A DNA stretch of 64,000 nucleotides, taken from NCBI RefSeq assembly GCF_020037125.1, contig NZ_JAIQDG010000023.1, positions 62,001 through 126,000 on the forward strand, given 5' to 3'. The translations under genes were made by a program, and so were the position numbers. The DNA comes from Myxococcus sp. RHSTA-1-4. Its GTDB lineage: Bacteria; Myxococcota; Myxococcia; Myxococcales; Myxococcaceae. The notes under the pieces were generated by a model. It saw only the letters and a list, made by a program, of their open reading frames with translations, was not told where the DNA came from and did not search any database. Shown here piece by piece: positions 9,701-17,228 of the stretch (positions are counted from its first letter, which is position 1; each line of letters begins with the position of its first letter).

Positions 9701-9907
9701 CTGGGTCGCGCGGTGATTGGCGGCGTGATTACGTCCACGCTGCTGACGCTGCTGGTGATTCCGACGGTGTACGAAATCCTGGTGGACGGCCGCACGTGGA
9801 TGGCCCGCAAGCTGCGGAAGCTCTTCCACATGCGTCCCCCGCAGGAGCACGAGCCCCACGGTGGCGGTGGCGAGCCCCGGCCGATGCCTCAGGCTCGTCA
9901 GGAGTGA
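6719..9907 (+). CDS. RND family efflux permease (HAE1/AcrB-like)
   Basis: 1062 residues, GTG start behind CGGGAG. The architecture is the classic RND duplication: TM1 at about 10-30, a large periplasmic loop, TM2-6, a second helix-loop unit, TM7, a second loop and TM8-12. Proton-relay residues are present: the Asp pair 402-403 in LIDDAIVVREN (TM4) and Lys933 in GIVAKNAILLIDFAK (TM10). FISDFAIKRPI at the N-terminus is the usual family start. It uses proton-motive force to export amphiphilic compounds through the adaptor encoded just upstream. The preserved Asp-Asp and Lys place it in the hydrophobe (HAE) branch rather than the metal (HME) branch. The C-terminus carries a His/Pro-rich tail. Confidence 0.95.
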   Translation: MFISDFAIKRPIVTITAMVALVVFGLVALWQLETDEFPDVQQPVINVTIAYPGASPDTVEREIVEPIEDAVFAISGVDPKETTSSATDGLATFTVFFDFEKDIQEASQDIRDAISSKRADLPQEMEEPILTRFDPADQPIVSLTLTSEQLDVAALSRVADPLVVGELRSVPGVAQADVVGEVEREMTVQVRPGALQAAGLSVAEVVGALQAQNLAAPVGRINAPLAESSIRLKGRLAGAEDFRNMVVATRGGQVIRLGQVADVFVGAEEPRTLALFDGAQAVGIDVLKAKGYSTTEVADAVRERVEALQRRLPAGVKLAIVRDAGVRVEQAVHNVQSALLEGALLTVLVVFVFLNSWRSTVITGLALPVSVLAAFISVWAFGFTLNTMSLLGLTLAIGILIDDAIVVRENIVRHIEMGKDHYTASREGTSEIGLAVSATTFSIVAVFVPVAFMYGVAGQWFKPFALTIACAVLVSLFVSFSLDPMLSAYWPDPQVEQAARRDFISRALTRFNRWFDRQAQRYKRVIAWALDHRLAMVLVAVGSLVGALGLQATVGGAGFVPVSDRAEVEVLVETPPGSSLDYTRRKVEEVVRITRAHPEVAYTYSTIGVPLPLSAPGVDQALVYVRLTPKGDRDVSQDALGRIFRDELRVIGGAKVSVFTSGFGGAFKQIQLELRGPDQRMLTQLAEQVRKEMEAVPGAVDVGLSTRGQKPELEVELNRGLAGQLGVTVGQVAQVLRPAFAGLDVGDWVDPIGETRDVMLRLAPEARDSPSDLAQLPIAVAGGQGGTPRLVPLGQVADIRQTLGPAQITHLDRERVINIQANTQGRSLTEVMTDIQERVARVQLPAGYTLTTGGESADQAEVFMRVFIALGVAVVLMYLILVIQFGSFLDPLAILLSLPLSLIGVVLALLVTGDTLNIMSLIGVILLMGIVAKNAILLIDFAKWSHAKGLPLRDALIEAGRIRLRPIIMTTLALVAGMVPVAIGAGEGGDFRAPLGRAVIGGVITSTLLTLLVIPTVYEILVDGRTWMARKLRKLFHMRPPQEHEPHGGGGEPRPMPQARQE

Positions 9908-9991
9908 GCGAGGGCGCTGGATGTTGAACGTCTGCCCTTCAGGAGGGTTGGCGGCTCGCGCGGGGGCCCGTAGGGTCGGCTGTCTCCCGTC

Positions 9992-11959
9992 ATGGCTCCT
10001 GCCCCGCTGCCCGAAGACCACCACCGACTCGTCACCGAGGCCCTGGCCGCGCTCGACGTCCGCAATCTGGTGCTGAGCATCCACGACCCCAGCTTCCCGC
10101 AACTCCCGGGGGAGGACCTCGGCTGGGGCTCGCCCTACTCGGAGGGAGCGGCGCGCTTCCTCGGCTTCGCGCGGGAGCTGGGCTTCAACGGCATCCAGCT
10201 GGGCCCGCAGGGGCAGACCACCGAGTTCAACGCCTCGCCGTACGACGCCACGCTCTTCTCTCGCAACGTCCTCGACGTGTCGCTCGCTGTGCTGGAGGAG
10301 CCCGAGCCCTGGGGCGCCCTGCTGCCGTGCGGGCGCGTGGCCGGCCTCGCCGCCAGCCGCCCGAGGAGCTCCGGCCCGGGGGAGCGCTACCGCCACGCGT
10401 TCCGCACGCAGCTCGCGTTGCTGCACGAGGCGTGGGAGTCGTTCCGCCGCCAGCGCGAGGCTCCGGATGCCTCCTCCGCCATCCGCGAGCTGGCCGCTCG
10501 CTTCGCCACCTTCCGGCGGCAGCACCACGCGTGGCTGCTCCGCGACGCCCTCTTCGACGTGCTGTGCGAGGAGAAGCATGAGCCGGACTGGCGTCGCTGG
10601 GCGGACTCGCTGGACGGGCGGTTGTGGAGCCCCCGCCGCGAGGAGGAAGCCTCGGCCGCCGCGCGCGTCGTCGAGCTGGAGGCCCGGTACGCGGAGTCGC
10701 TGGAGCGCTACGCCTTCTTCCAGTTCCTCGTGCACGTCCAGCACCAGGCGCTGCGCGAGCGCGTGGTGGGCGGCGGGCTGAAGCTGTACGGCGACCTGCA
10801 GATTGGCTTCTCACCGCGAGACACATGGGCGTGGCAGGGGCTGTTCCTGCGCAAGTACCTCATGGGCGCGCCGCCCAGCCGCACCAACCCGGATGGCCAG
10901 CCGTGGAACTACCCGGTGCTGGACCCGGAGCAGTACTTCGAGCCGGACTACGCCGGAGTGGCCGCCGGGCAGCGGGCCGGGCCGGTGCTGCGCTTCATGA
11001 ACGCGCGCATGGACAAGATGCTCGGCGAGTACGACGGGCTGCGGCTGGACCACCCGCACGGGCTGGTGTGTCCGTGGGTGTACCGCTCGGACGTGCCGGA
11101 CGCACTGTGGGCGGTGCAGCACGGGGCGCGTCTCTTCTCCTCGCCGGACCTGCCGGACCACCCGGACCTGGCGCGCTACGCGCTGGTGCACCCGGAGCAG
11201 CTGGACCGCACGGTGCCCCGGTACGCGGATGGGGAGGTGAAGTCCCTCACCCCGGAGCAGGTGCGCCGCTACAGCGTCCTCTTCGACACGGTGGTGGGTG
11301 CGGCAAGGCGCAACGGGCGCGACCTGGGCGACCTGCTGAGCGAGGTGCTGAGCACGCTGCCGTATCCGCTGGAGCGCGTGCTGGCGCAGTACGGGCTGGG
11401 GCGCTTCCGGGTGACGCAGAAGGCCGACCTCAACAACCCCGCGGACGTGTACCGCAGTGAGAACGTGGCGCCCGAGGACTGGGTGATGGTGGGCAACCAC
11501 GACACCAAGTCCCTGTGGCGGCTGGTGGGCGAGTGGCAGTGGCGCGGGACGCTGAAGGCGCAGGCGGACTACCTCGCGTGGCGCCTGTGTCCGGAAGAAG
11601 CAGGGCGCGAGGCCTTCGCGAGGAGACTGGCGGAGGACCCGGGACAGCTCGCGCAGGCGAAGCTGGCGGACCTGTTCGCCAGCCGGGCGCGCAACGTCAT
11701 GGTGTTCTTCACGGACCTGCTGGGGATGACGGAGACGTACAACACGCCCGGCACGGTGGACCCGCGGAACTGGTCCCTGCGCGTGCCGGAGGACTGGGCG
11801 CGCGTGTACCGCGAGCGGCTCCGGGGCGACGCGGCGCTGAACATGCCCGCGGTGCTGGCCATGGCGCTGCGGGCACGAGGCGCGGGGACCCGCGACCGGT
11901 ACCCCACACTGCTCGCGGGGCTGGACCGGCTGGCGGAGGAGCTCCGCGGCGGAAGGTAG
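9992..11959 (+). CDS. malQ: 4-alpha-glucanotransferase (amylomaltase, GH77)
   Basis: 655 residues. It transfers alpha-1,4-glucan segments between malto-oligosaccharides. The catalytic triad of GH77 can be read: nucleophile Asp353 in RLDHPHG; acid/base Glu451 in LLSEVLS, which aligns with the family's IAEDLG followed by the FGLPGMRVLQ-like segment YGLGRFRVTQ; and the transition-state Asp504 in VGNHDTKS. It also has YGDLQIGFSPRDTW and ASPYDATLFSRN. Its length is between the short amylomaltases (about 500) and enterobacterial MalQ (about 690). It lies 84 bp behind the efflux pump without an obvious functional link. Together with treZ at 38.8 kb it points to glycogen/malto-oligosaccharide use. 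No strong ribosome site is visible before this ATG. Confidence 0.88.
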   Translation: MAPAPLPEDHHRLVTEALAALDVRNLVLSIHDPSFPQLPGEDLGWGSPYSEGAARFLGFARELGFNGIQLGPQGQTTEFNASPYDATLFSRNVLDVSLAVLEEPEPWGALLPCGRVAGLAASRPRSSGPGERYRHAFRTQLALLHEAWESFRRQREAPDASSAIRELAARFATFRRQHHAWLLRDALFDVLCEEKHEPDWRRWADSLDGRLWSPRREEEASAAARVVELEARYAESLERYAFFQFLVHVQHQALRERVVGGGLKLYGDLQIGFSPRDTWAWQGLFLRKYLMGAPPSRTNPDGQPWNYPVLDPEQYFEPDYAGVAAGQRAGPVLRFMNARMDKMLGEYDGLRLDHPHGLVCPWVYRSDVPDALWAVQHGARLFSSPDLPDHPDLARYALVHPEQLDRTVPRYADGEVKSLTPEQVRRYSVLFDTVVGAARRNGRDLGDLLSEVLSTLPYPLERVLAQYGLGRFRVTQKADLNNPADVYRSENVAPEDWVMVGNHDTKSLWRLVGEWQWRGTLKAQADYLAWRLCPEEAGREAFARRLAEDPGQLAQAKLADLFASRARNVMVFFTDLLGMTETYNTPGTVDPRNWSLRVPEDWARVYRERLRGDAALNMPAVLAMALRARGAGTRDRYPTLLAGLDRLAEELRGGR

Positions 11960-12032
11960 GCTCACGCGGGCGCAGCCGGCACGCCGAGCCCCAGCGCGGC
12001 CCCGCGCGGACCGCGCCGAGAACCGCGACACC

Positions 12033-12830
12033 TCAGTGCTGCACGTCCACCACGAGCCGGGCCGGCTCGCGCAGCTCCATGACCCGGTACTTGTTGGGCT
12101 TCTTGTTGCCGAGCACCCACGTCACCTCGCCCTCGAAGTCACAGGTGCGCTCCAGCTCCACGAGGATGGGGAGGTTGGGCTTCATCTCCCGCTCGGCGAC
12201 GGTTGCCTGACCCTGGTCATTGTGAGCGCGCGCGGGCGTGAAGCGCACCTGCAGCCAACCCTGGCCGGCCACCGGCGTCGGGTCGCCCGAGCCGCACTGG
12301 ATGATGGGCGTGTCCACGTACTCCAGCGCGTAGCCGGGGAGCTGCGTCCCCTCGAACTCGAACACCACGCGGTCATAGTCCGCGTGCTGCCCCGCGCGCA
12401 CCGAGCGCAGCGTCACGGGCATCCCCGGACGGCGCTTCAGCTCCACGTTGCCCGCGGTCCACTCGCGGTTCTTCAGGTCCTCTGGGGGCTGGTTCGCCGC
12501 GTTCGCCGGAGCCGGCACGGGAGCCGGAGCCGGAGCCGTGCCGCCCGTGGATCCCTGGGGCGCCGTCTCGGGAGCGTCGTCCCCCGTCTGCACGGGAGCC
12601 CCCGTGCCACCATCGGCGGGGACGACGACATGCACGGGCGGGTTGGCGGCGGCCTCGCCTTCACGGGGGACGGTGCCCTCGGGCGGACGAGAGGGTTGGG
12701 CGGGCGCGTCATCCGGCGCGGGAAGCTCTGCGGCCGGGTGCGTCGGAGGTGGCTCCTCCTTCTTGCACCCGGCGACTCCGATGCATCCAGCCAGCAACAG
12801 CGACGTCAGCCCGCGTCCAGACCGCTTCAT
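12033..12830 (-). CDS. AMIN-like domain lipoprotein with Pro-rich linker
   Basis: 265 residues. The signal peptide has two possible lipobox cysteines (Cys16 in LLAGC or Cys22 in VAGC; CKKEE fits Cys22). A long Pro/Ala/Glu-rich linker (about 25-120) probably spans the periplasm. The C-terminal half (about 130-265) has the beta-strand pattern YDRVVFEFEG, WLQVRFTPA, TWVLGNKKP and ARLVVDVQH of the AMIN-like domain, which is related to cell-wall-targeting AMIN domains. No catalytic residues are seen. A peptidoglycan- or envelope-binding role is an inference. It converges with malQ and lies in the same direction as the DUF1028 gene upstream (126-bp gap). Confidence 0.72.
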   Translation of the reverse strand: MKRSGRGLTSLLLAGCIGVAGCKKEEPPPTHPAAELPAPDDAPAQPSRPPEGTVPREGEAAANPPVHVVVPADGGTGAPVQTGDDAPETAPQGSTGGTAPAPAPVPAPANAANQPPEDLKNREWTAGNVELKRRPGMPVTLRSVRAGQHADYDRVVFEFEGTQLPGYALEYVDTPIIQCGSGDPTPVAGQGWLQVRFTPARAHNDQGQATVAEREMKPNLPILVELERTCDFEGEVTWVLGNKKPNKYRVMELREPARLVVDVQH

Positions 12831-12955
12831 CGTCCTCTCCTGGCGGCCCGCTCGGTCAGGGCCGGCGGCCTCCCTCTCTCACGAGCGGCGCCCGGGTGCC
12901 AGCGTCACGATGTGGAAGCCGTGGGGACGGAGTGCCCTCCAGGAACTTCACACCC

Positions 12956-13963
12956 TCACTGCGCCGGAGGCGTCGCCGGGGCGAGCGCGTCGAGGTCCGT
13001 GTTGCGCAGGAAGCGCACGAGCACGCCGTCAATCTTCCGCACGCCGTCCTCCACCACGGTGGGCTTGTCGTTGAAGCAGTTGTTCCAGGTGAAGTCAGCC
13101 AGGGCCTTCTCGGCGCCCGCGGGCCAGGTGCCGTCCAGCGGACCGTCGTAGTACCCGAGCTTGCGCAGCGCGCGCTTCATGAACCGGGCGGTGTCCTTGT
13201 CCAGCGTCACGAGGTCCGCCGCATACGTCGGAGCGAGGACTCCCTGGTGGCGGTTGAGCTGCACCTCCAAATCCCGCAGCGCCGTCATGCTCGCGTGCAC
13301 GGAGGCGTCGGCGAGCACGTGCGTGAAGAAGGCGGAGGGATTCGTGCTGTTCCACACGCGGATGACGCCGGAGCGCTCGCCGTTGCGGTCACCCCCCACG
13401 CGCGCGCCGGCCTTGAGCGAGGCGAGCAGCCGCTGCGGCAGGCTGCCCCGGGCTTGCTGGTAGGCCTCCGCCATGACGTCGCACATCTCACCGGTGCTCA
13501 TGTTGTTGGCCTGCACCACGAAGGTGCTGCCCTTGACGGAGCAGGTGAAGTGGCTCGTCTCCGCGCCGGAGCGCTGGCCCACCGTCACGGTGCCGTCCGG
13601 GTTCAGCTTCACTGCGGCGAGCTGGCGGATGGAGGCCAGCGGGTCCGCCGTGAGCACGGTGTCGATGGCGTCCTGCGGCGCCTCGCCCGAGTCGATGCGC
13701 GCGATGACGGCGTTCGCGTCATCCACCGAGGGCAGCGCCATGGTGGCCACCGCGAGGTCCGAGCGGCCATAGGGCACCAGCCCGCTGACACCGCTGGGGA
13801 ACGAGATGACGGCCATGCCGCAGGACTGCTCCACCGGGTCGCACGCGATGACGGCGCGCGTGCCGAAGATGCGCGTGTTGATGGGACGGTCCGCCGCGGC
13901 CGCGGTGGAGGACGTCACCAGGAGGGACGACAGGACCAGCAGGCCGCGCTTGAGGAGCTTCAT
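12956..13963 (-). CDS. Secreted DUF1028 protein with C-terminal peptidoglycan-binding-like domain
   Basis: 335 residues with a Sec signal peptide (about 1-24, cleavage after STAAAA). The mature protein matches DUF1028, an Ntn-hydrolase-like fold: IACDPVEQSCGMAVISFP near the N-terminus, then a stretch on repeated trials (DAIDTVLTADPLASIRQLAAV) and SFVVQANNM-type strands. A C-terminal segment, FMKRALRKLGYYDGPLDGTW, is the typical peptidoglycan-binding repeat (hydrophobic core plus LGYYDGPxDG). The DUF1028 activity is unknown. The fusion suggests a wall-associated hydrolase (inference). It may be co-transcribed with the AMIN-like lipoprotein that follows, which would suit a joint role at the cell wall. 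Confidence 0.8.
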   Translation of the reverse strand: MKLLKRGLLVLSSLLVTSSTAAAADRPINTRIFGTRAVIACDPVEQSCGMAVISFPSGVSGLVPYGRSDLAVATMALPSVDDANAVIARIDSGEAPQDAIDTVLTADPLASIRQLAAVKLNPDGTVTVGQRSGAETSHFTCSVKGSTFVVQANNMSTGEMCDVMAEAYQQARGSLPQRLLASLKAGARVGGDRNGERSGVIRVWNSTNPSAFFTHVLADASVHASMTALRDLEVQLNRHQGVLAPTYAADLVTLDKDTARFMKRALRKLGYYDGPLDGTWPAGAEKALADFTWNNCFNDKPTVVEDGVRKIDGVLVRFLRNTDLDALAPATPPAQ

Positions 13964-14386
13964 GGTCTACCTCGGGACAAGGGGCTCCCGTCCGGCGCGC
14001 GAGGTCCGCGTGGCCGTGGGTGGCCCTCAGGGGTGTGGGATTGAAGCGCCGGGAGCCGTGCCGCCCGTCCCCGGCGCTGTCGCCATGAACAACGACGCGC
14101 CGCCGGGAGGCATATCGGATGGCCGGAGCGCGCGGGAATACGGGTGGGACAGGCGGGACGGGGAACGCGGAAATCCCACCTGTCCGGAGAAGCCCAGGGG
14201 GCCCGGGTGCCCTGCGCTCGGCGGGCCGGCCGGCGGAAGCCCTCTCCCGGAAAATTGAAGCGGCGGCACCCCCGCGAGCGCATGCAAATGCATGAGACAC
14301 GGGGGGGCGTGCCGCGGATATGGTGCGCGCCCGGCCGCAGTCCGCGTGGCCCCCCTCAACGCGAACGAACCGGAGAGCAACACCTC
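13964..14386. other. Divergent intergenic region
   Basis: 423 bp between the leftward DUF1028 gene and the rightward aminotransferase gene, so it should hold two promoters. I see no convincing -35/-10 pair. The only distinctive element is the short inverted repeat at 14281-14294, listed separately. No small gene with good codon use is evident. Confidence 0.5.
14281..14294. promoter_or_regulatory. Inverted repeat CATGCA-AA-TGCATG, possible operator
   Basis: A perfect 6-bp inverted repeat with a 2-bp spacer in a locally AT-richer patch, ending about 92 bp before the aminotransferase start. Symmetry and position suit a dimeric repressor or activator site. No regulator can be assigned. Confidence 0.35.
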
Positions 14387-15688
14387 ATGGCAATCGACCT
14401 CACCTCCCTTCCCCGCCCGTCACGGGATGACACCACCGTGGGCACCATGGCGCGGGGTCTCGTCGGCAGCGAGATCCTGCGAATCGCCGCGCAAATCCGG
14501 GAGCTCGTCGCCAAGGGCCAGAAGGTGTGCAACCTGACGGTGGGCGACTTCGCCCCGAAGGAGTTCCCCATCCCGGACGGGCTGCGGGCGAACATCGCCA
14601 CCGCGCTCCAGGCCGGGGAGACGAACTACCCGCCGTCCGACGGCGTGCTGGACCTGCGCCAGGCGGTGCAGCGCTTCTACGAGCGCGCGCTCGGCCTGAA
14701 GTACCCGCTGGAGGGCATCGTCATCGCCGGCGGCGCCCGCCCCATCATCTACGGCACCTACCGCGCCGTGCTGGATGAGGGGGATACGGTCGTCTACCCG
14801 GTGCCCTCGTGGAACAACAACCACTACGCGTACATGCTGGGCGCGAAGAGCGTGGTGGTGCCCACCGACGCCGCGCACGGCTTCATGCCCACGCTGGAGC
14901 AACTTGCTCCGCACCTGTCCTCCGCGCGGTTGCTATGCCTGTGCAGCCCGCTCAACCCCACCGGCACCATGATTGCGCCGGACGCGCTGGCCGCCATCTG
15001 CGAGCGCATCGTCGCGGAGAACCGCGAGCGTGAGAAGCGCGGCCAGAAGCCGCTCATCCTCATGTACGACCAGATCTACTGGGTGCTGAGCTTCGGCGCG
15101 GTGAAGCACGTGACGCCGGTGGAGCTGGTGCCCGAGGTGGCGCCGTACACCGTCTTCGTGGACGGCATCTCCAAGGCCTTCGCCTCCACGGGCGTGCGCG
15201 TGGGCTGGGGCGTGGGTCCGCCGACCATCATCGCGCGCATGCGCGACGTGCTGGGCCACGTGGGCGCGTGGGCTCCCAAGGCCGAGCAGGTGGCGGTGGC
15301 CCGCTACCTCGACGACACGAAGGCCACGGAGTCCTTCCTCGAGGTGATGCGCCAGCGCGTGGACGAGCGGCTGGAGGCGCTCCACCGCGGCTTCACGCGG
15401 ATGCGCGAGGCGGGGCTGCCGGTGCAGCACATCGCCCCGCAGGGCGCCATCTACCTGTCCGTGCGGTTCGACCTGATTGGCAAGGGCGGCCTGAAGACGA
15501 ACGACGACATCCGCAAGCTGCTGCTGGAGAAGGCGAGCTTCGCGGTGGTGCCCTTCCAGGCGTTCGGCCTCCCCGAGGACACCGGCTGGTTCCGCCTGTC
15601 CGTGGGCGCCACCTCGGTGAAGGAAATCGAGGAGGCGCTGCCCCGCGTGGAGGCCACCCTCCGCGAGGCGCTCGCCGCCGGGAAGTAG
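14387..15688 (+). CDS. PLP-dependent aminotransferase, class I/II
   Basis: 433 residues from ATG 14387; CGGAGAG sits about 12 bp upstream. Fold-type I aminotransferase: substrate-specificity segment VCNLTVGDFAPKEFPIP near the N-terminus, ETNYPPSDG loop, cofactor-binding AGGARPIIYGTYRAV, CSPLNPTGTM, YDQIYW, the Schiff-base Lys263 in DGISKAFASTGVRVGW, and C-terminal FRLSVGA with its carboxylate-binding Arg. It transfers an amino group between an amino acid and a 2-oxo acid. The subgroup resembles aspartate/aromatic aminotransferases, but the exact substrate cannot be fixed. It is followed by a strong hairpin at 15692-15734, so it is likely monocistronic. Confidence 0.9.
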   Translation: MAIDLTSLPRPSRDDTTVGTMARGLVGSEILRIAAQIRELVAKGQKVCNLTVGDFAPKEFPIPDGLRANIATALQAGETNYPPSDGVLDLRQAVQRFYERALGLKYPLEGIVIAGGARPIIYGTYRAVLDEGDTVVYPVPSWNNNHYAYMLGAKSVVVPTDAAHGFMPTLEQLAPHLSSARLLCLCSPLNPTGTMIAPDALAAICERIVAENREREKRGQKPLILMYDQIYWVLSFGAVKHVTPVELVPEVAPYTVFVDGISKAFASTGVRVGWGVGPPTIIARMRDVLGHVGAWAPKAEQVAVARYLDDTKATESFLEVMRQRVDERLEALHRGFTRMREAGLPVQHIAPQGAIYLSVRFDLIGKGGLKTNDDIRKLLLEKASFAVVPFQAFGLPEDTGWFRLSVGATSVKEIEEALPRVEATLREALAAGK

Positions 15689-15691
15689 CCG

Positions 15692-15734
15692 GGGACGAGG
15701 GAGGACGTGGCCCGCGAGCCACGTCCTCCGTCCC
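15692..15734 (+). terminator. Strong hairpin after the aminotransferase gene
   Basis: GGAGGACGTGGC (15700-15711) pairs perfectly with GCCACGTCCTCC (15718-15729) around a 6-base loop, and GGGAC/GTCCC extend the stem. There is no T-run, as is common in high-GC genomes. The start is 3 bp after the stop codon. Confidence 0.7.
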
Positions 15735-15881
15735 GTGCGCGTGCGACCTGGGCCGGCGGCGTACGTTCTCTCCCTGGACGGGGAAGCCGGGAATACACTG
15801 CCCCGGTCCCGGTTGGTCCGCGCACGCGCCCGGCCGGGGTCCAGGCATCCAGGCTTCCTTCAACGCGCGCGGCCTTCACCC

Positions 15882-17177
15882 ATGCTCAAGCGATTCGTGG
15901 ATGTCCGGGACGAGGAGGTGGGAGCGGTCCTCTGGTCGTTCCTCTACTTCTTCACGCTCATGTGCGGCTACGCCATCCTCCGGCCCATCCGCAACGAGAT
16001 GGGGACGGCGGGCAGCGTGAAGGGGCTGGACTGGCTCTTCACCGCCACCTTCCTGGTGATGCTGGCGGCGGTACCGGCCTTCTCCGCGCTGGTGGCGCGC
16101 TGGCCGCGGCGCATCGTGATTCCCCGCGTCTACCGCTTCTTCCTCCTCAACCTCGTGGCCTTCTTCGCGCTGCTGAAGTGGGGCGTGGCCCGCGAGACGG
16201 TGGCGCGCGTCTTCTACGTCTGGCTGAGCGTCTACAACCTGTTCGTCGTCTCCATCTTCTGGAGCTTCATGGCGGACGTCTTCGCCAGCGGGCAGGGCAA
16301 GCGCCTCTTCGGCTTCATCGCCGCGGGAGGCACCACGGGGATGCTGGTGGGGCCCTTCCTGGTGGGCCGCCTCGCCGAGCCCCTGGGGCCCGTCAACCTC
16401 ATCCTCCTCTCCGTGGTGCTGCTGGAGGTGAGTGCGCAGTGCGTGCGCCGGCTGAGCGGCTGGGCCCATGACGTGCAGCACCAGCCGCCCGCGGCGGAGG
16501 GGCCGGTGGGCGGTGGCATGCTGGACGGGTTGAAGCTGCTGGTGACGTCGCCCTTCCTGCTCGCGCTGGGGCTCCAGGTGCTCCTCTATGCGGCCACCTC
16601 CACGTTCCTCTACTTCCAGGAGGTGAAGCTCGTCGCCGAGCTGGGCAGGGACGCCGCCTCCCGCACGGCCATCTTCGGCGACATCGACTTCTACGTGCAG
16701 CTGGCGACGCTGGCCTTGCAGGCGCTCGTCACCGGGCGCGTCATCTCGAAGCTGGGCCTGGGCGCGGCCATGGCGGTGGCGCCGGTGCTCACGGGGCTGG
16801 GCTTCCTGGGGCTGGCGGCGGCGCCGGTGCTGGCGGTGCTCATCCTCTTCAAGGCGGTGCGTGGGGCCAGCCACTACGCGCTGGAGCGGCCCTCTCGCGA
16901 AATCCTCTTCACCACGGTGGACCGCGAGGCCCGCTACAAGTCGAAGAGCTTCATCGACACGGTGGTGTACCGCGGCAGCGACACGGTGAGCGCGTGGCTG
17001 CAGGGCGGGCTCACGAAGCTGGGCCTGGGGATGACGGGCCTGTCGCTGGCGGCGGTGCCGCTGGCGGGGCTGTGGCTCGCGGTGTCGCTGTACCTCGCGC
17101 GGCACCAGCGGCGGCAGACGCCGGGCACTCCGGCCACGCTGCCGCCCGCGGTTCCCGATAATGTCCCTGTCCGCTGA
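15882..17177 (+). CDS. Multi-pass transporter, Npt (NTP/NDP exchange)-like or MFS
   Basis: 431 residues from ATG 15882 (MLKRFVDVRDEEVGAVLW); upstream in-frame codons lack the look of coding sequence. About 11-12 hydrophobic helices are visible, for example YFFTLMCGYAILRPIRNEMG, FTATFLVMLAAVPAFSALVA, FLLNLVAFFALLKWG and LFGFIAAGGTTGMLVGPFLVG. YFFxLMCGYxILRPIRxExG and a GGTTGMLVGP loop recall bacterial proteins classed with the nucleotide transporter (Npt1/Npt2) family inside the MFS clan. Free-living bacteria carry such paralogues with unknown substrates, so an ATP/ADP exchange role should not be assumed. The gene precedes an exported epimerase-like protein by 51 bp and could be co-transcribed with it. 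Confidence 0.75.
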   Translation: MLKRFVDVRDEEVGAVLWSFLYFFTLMCGYAILRPIRNEMGTAGSVKGLDWLFTATFLVMLAAVPAFSALVARWPRRIVIPRVYRFFLLNLVAFFALLKWGVARETVARVFYVWLSVYNLFVVSIFWSFMADVFASGQGKRLFGFIAAGGTTGMLVGPFLVGRLAEPLGPVNLILLSVVLLEVSAQCVRRLSGWAHDVQHQPPAAEGPVGGGMLDGLKLLVTSPFLLALGLQVLLYAATSTFLYFQEVKLVAELGRDAASRTAIFGDIDFYVQLATLALQALVTGRVISKLGLGAAMAVAPVLTGLGFLGLAAAPVLAVLILFKAVRGASHYALERPSREILFTTVDREARYKSKSFIDTVVYRGSDTVSAWLQGGLTKLGLGMTGLSLAAVPLAGLWLAVSLYLARHQRRQTPGTPATLPPAVPDNVPVR

Positions 17178-17228
17178 AGCATCCGCGGTCGGCACGCAGT
17201 CCTTCCAGGCAACAGGAGGAAACACGGC

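Noticed and set aside
14320-14345. A second sigma-54 promoter before the aminotransferase gene
   Set aside because: GG and GC have the right spacing in GGTGCGCGCCCGGC, but the TTGC part and the rest of the consensus are missing.
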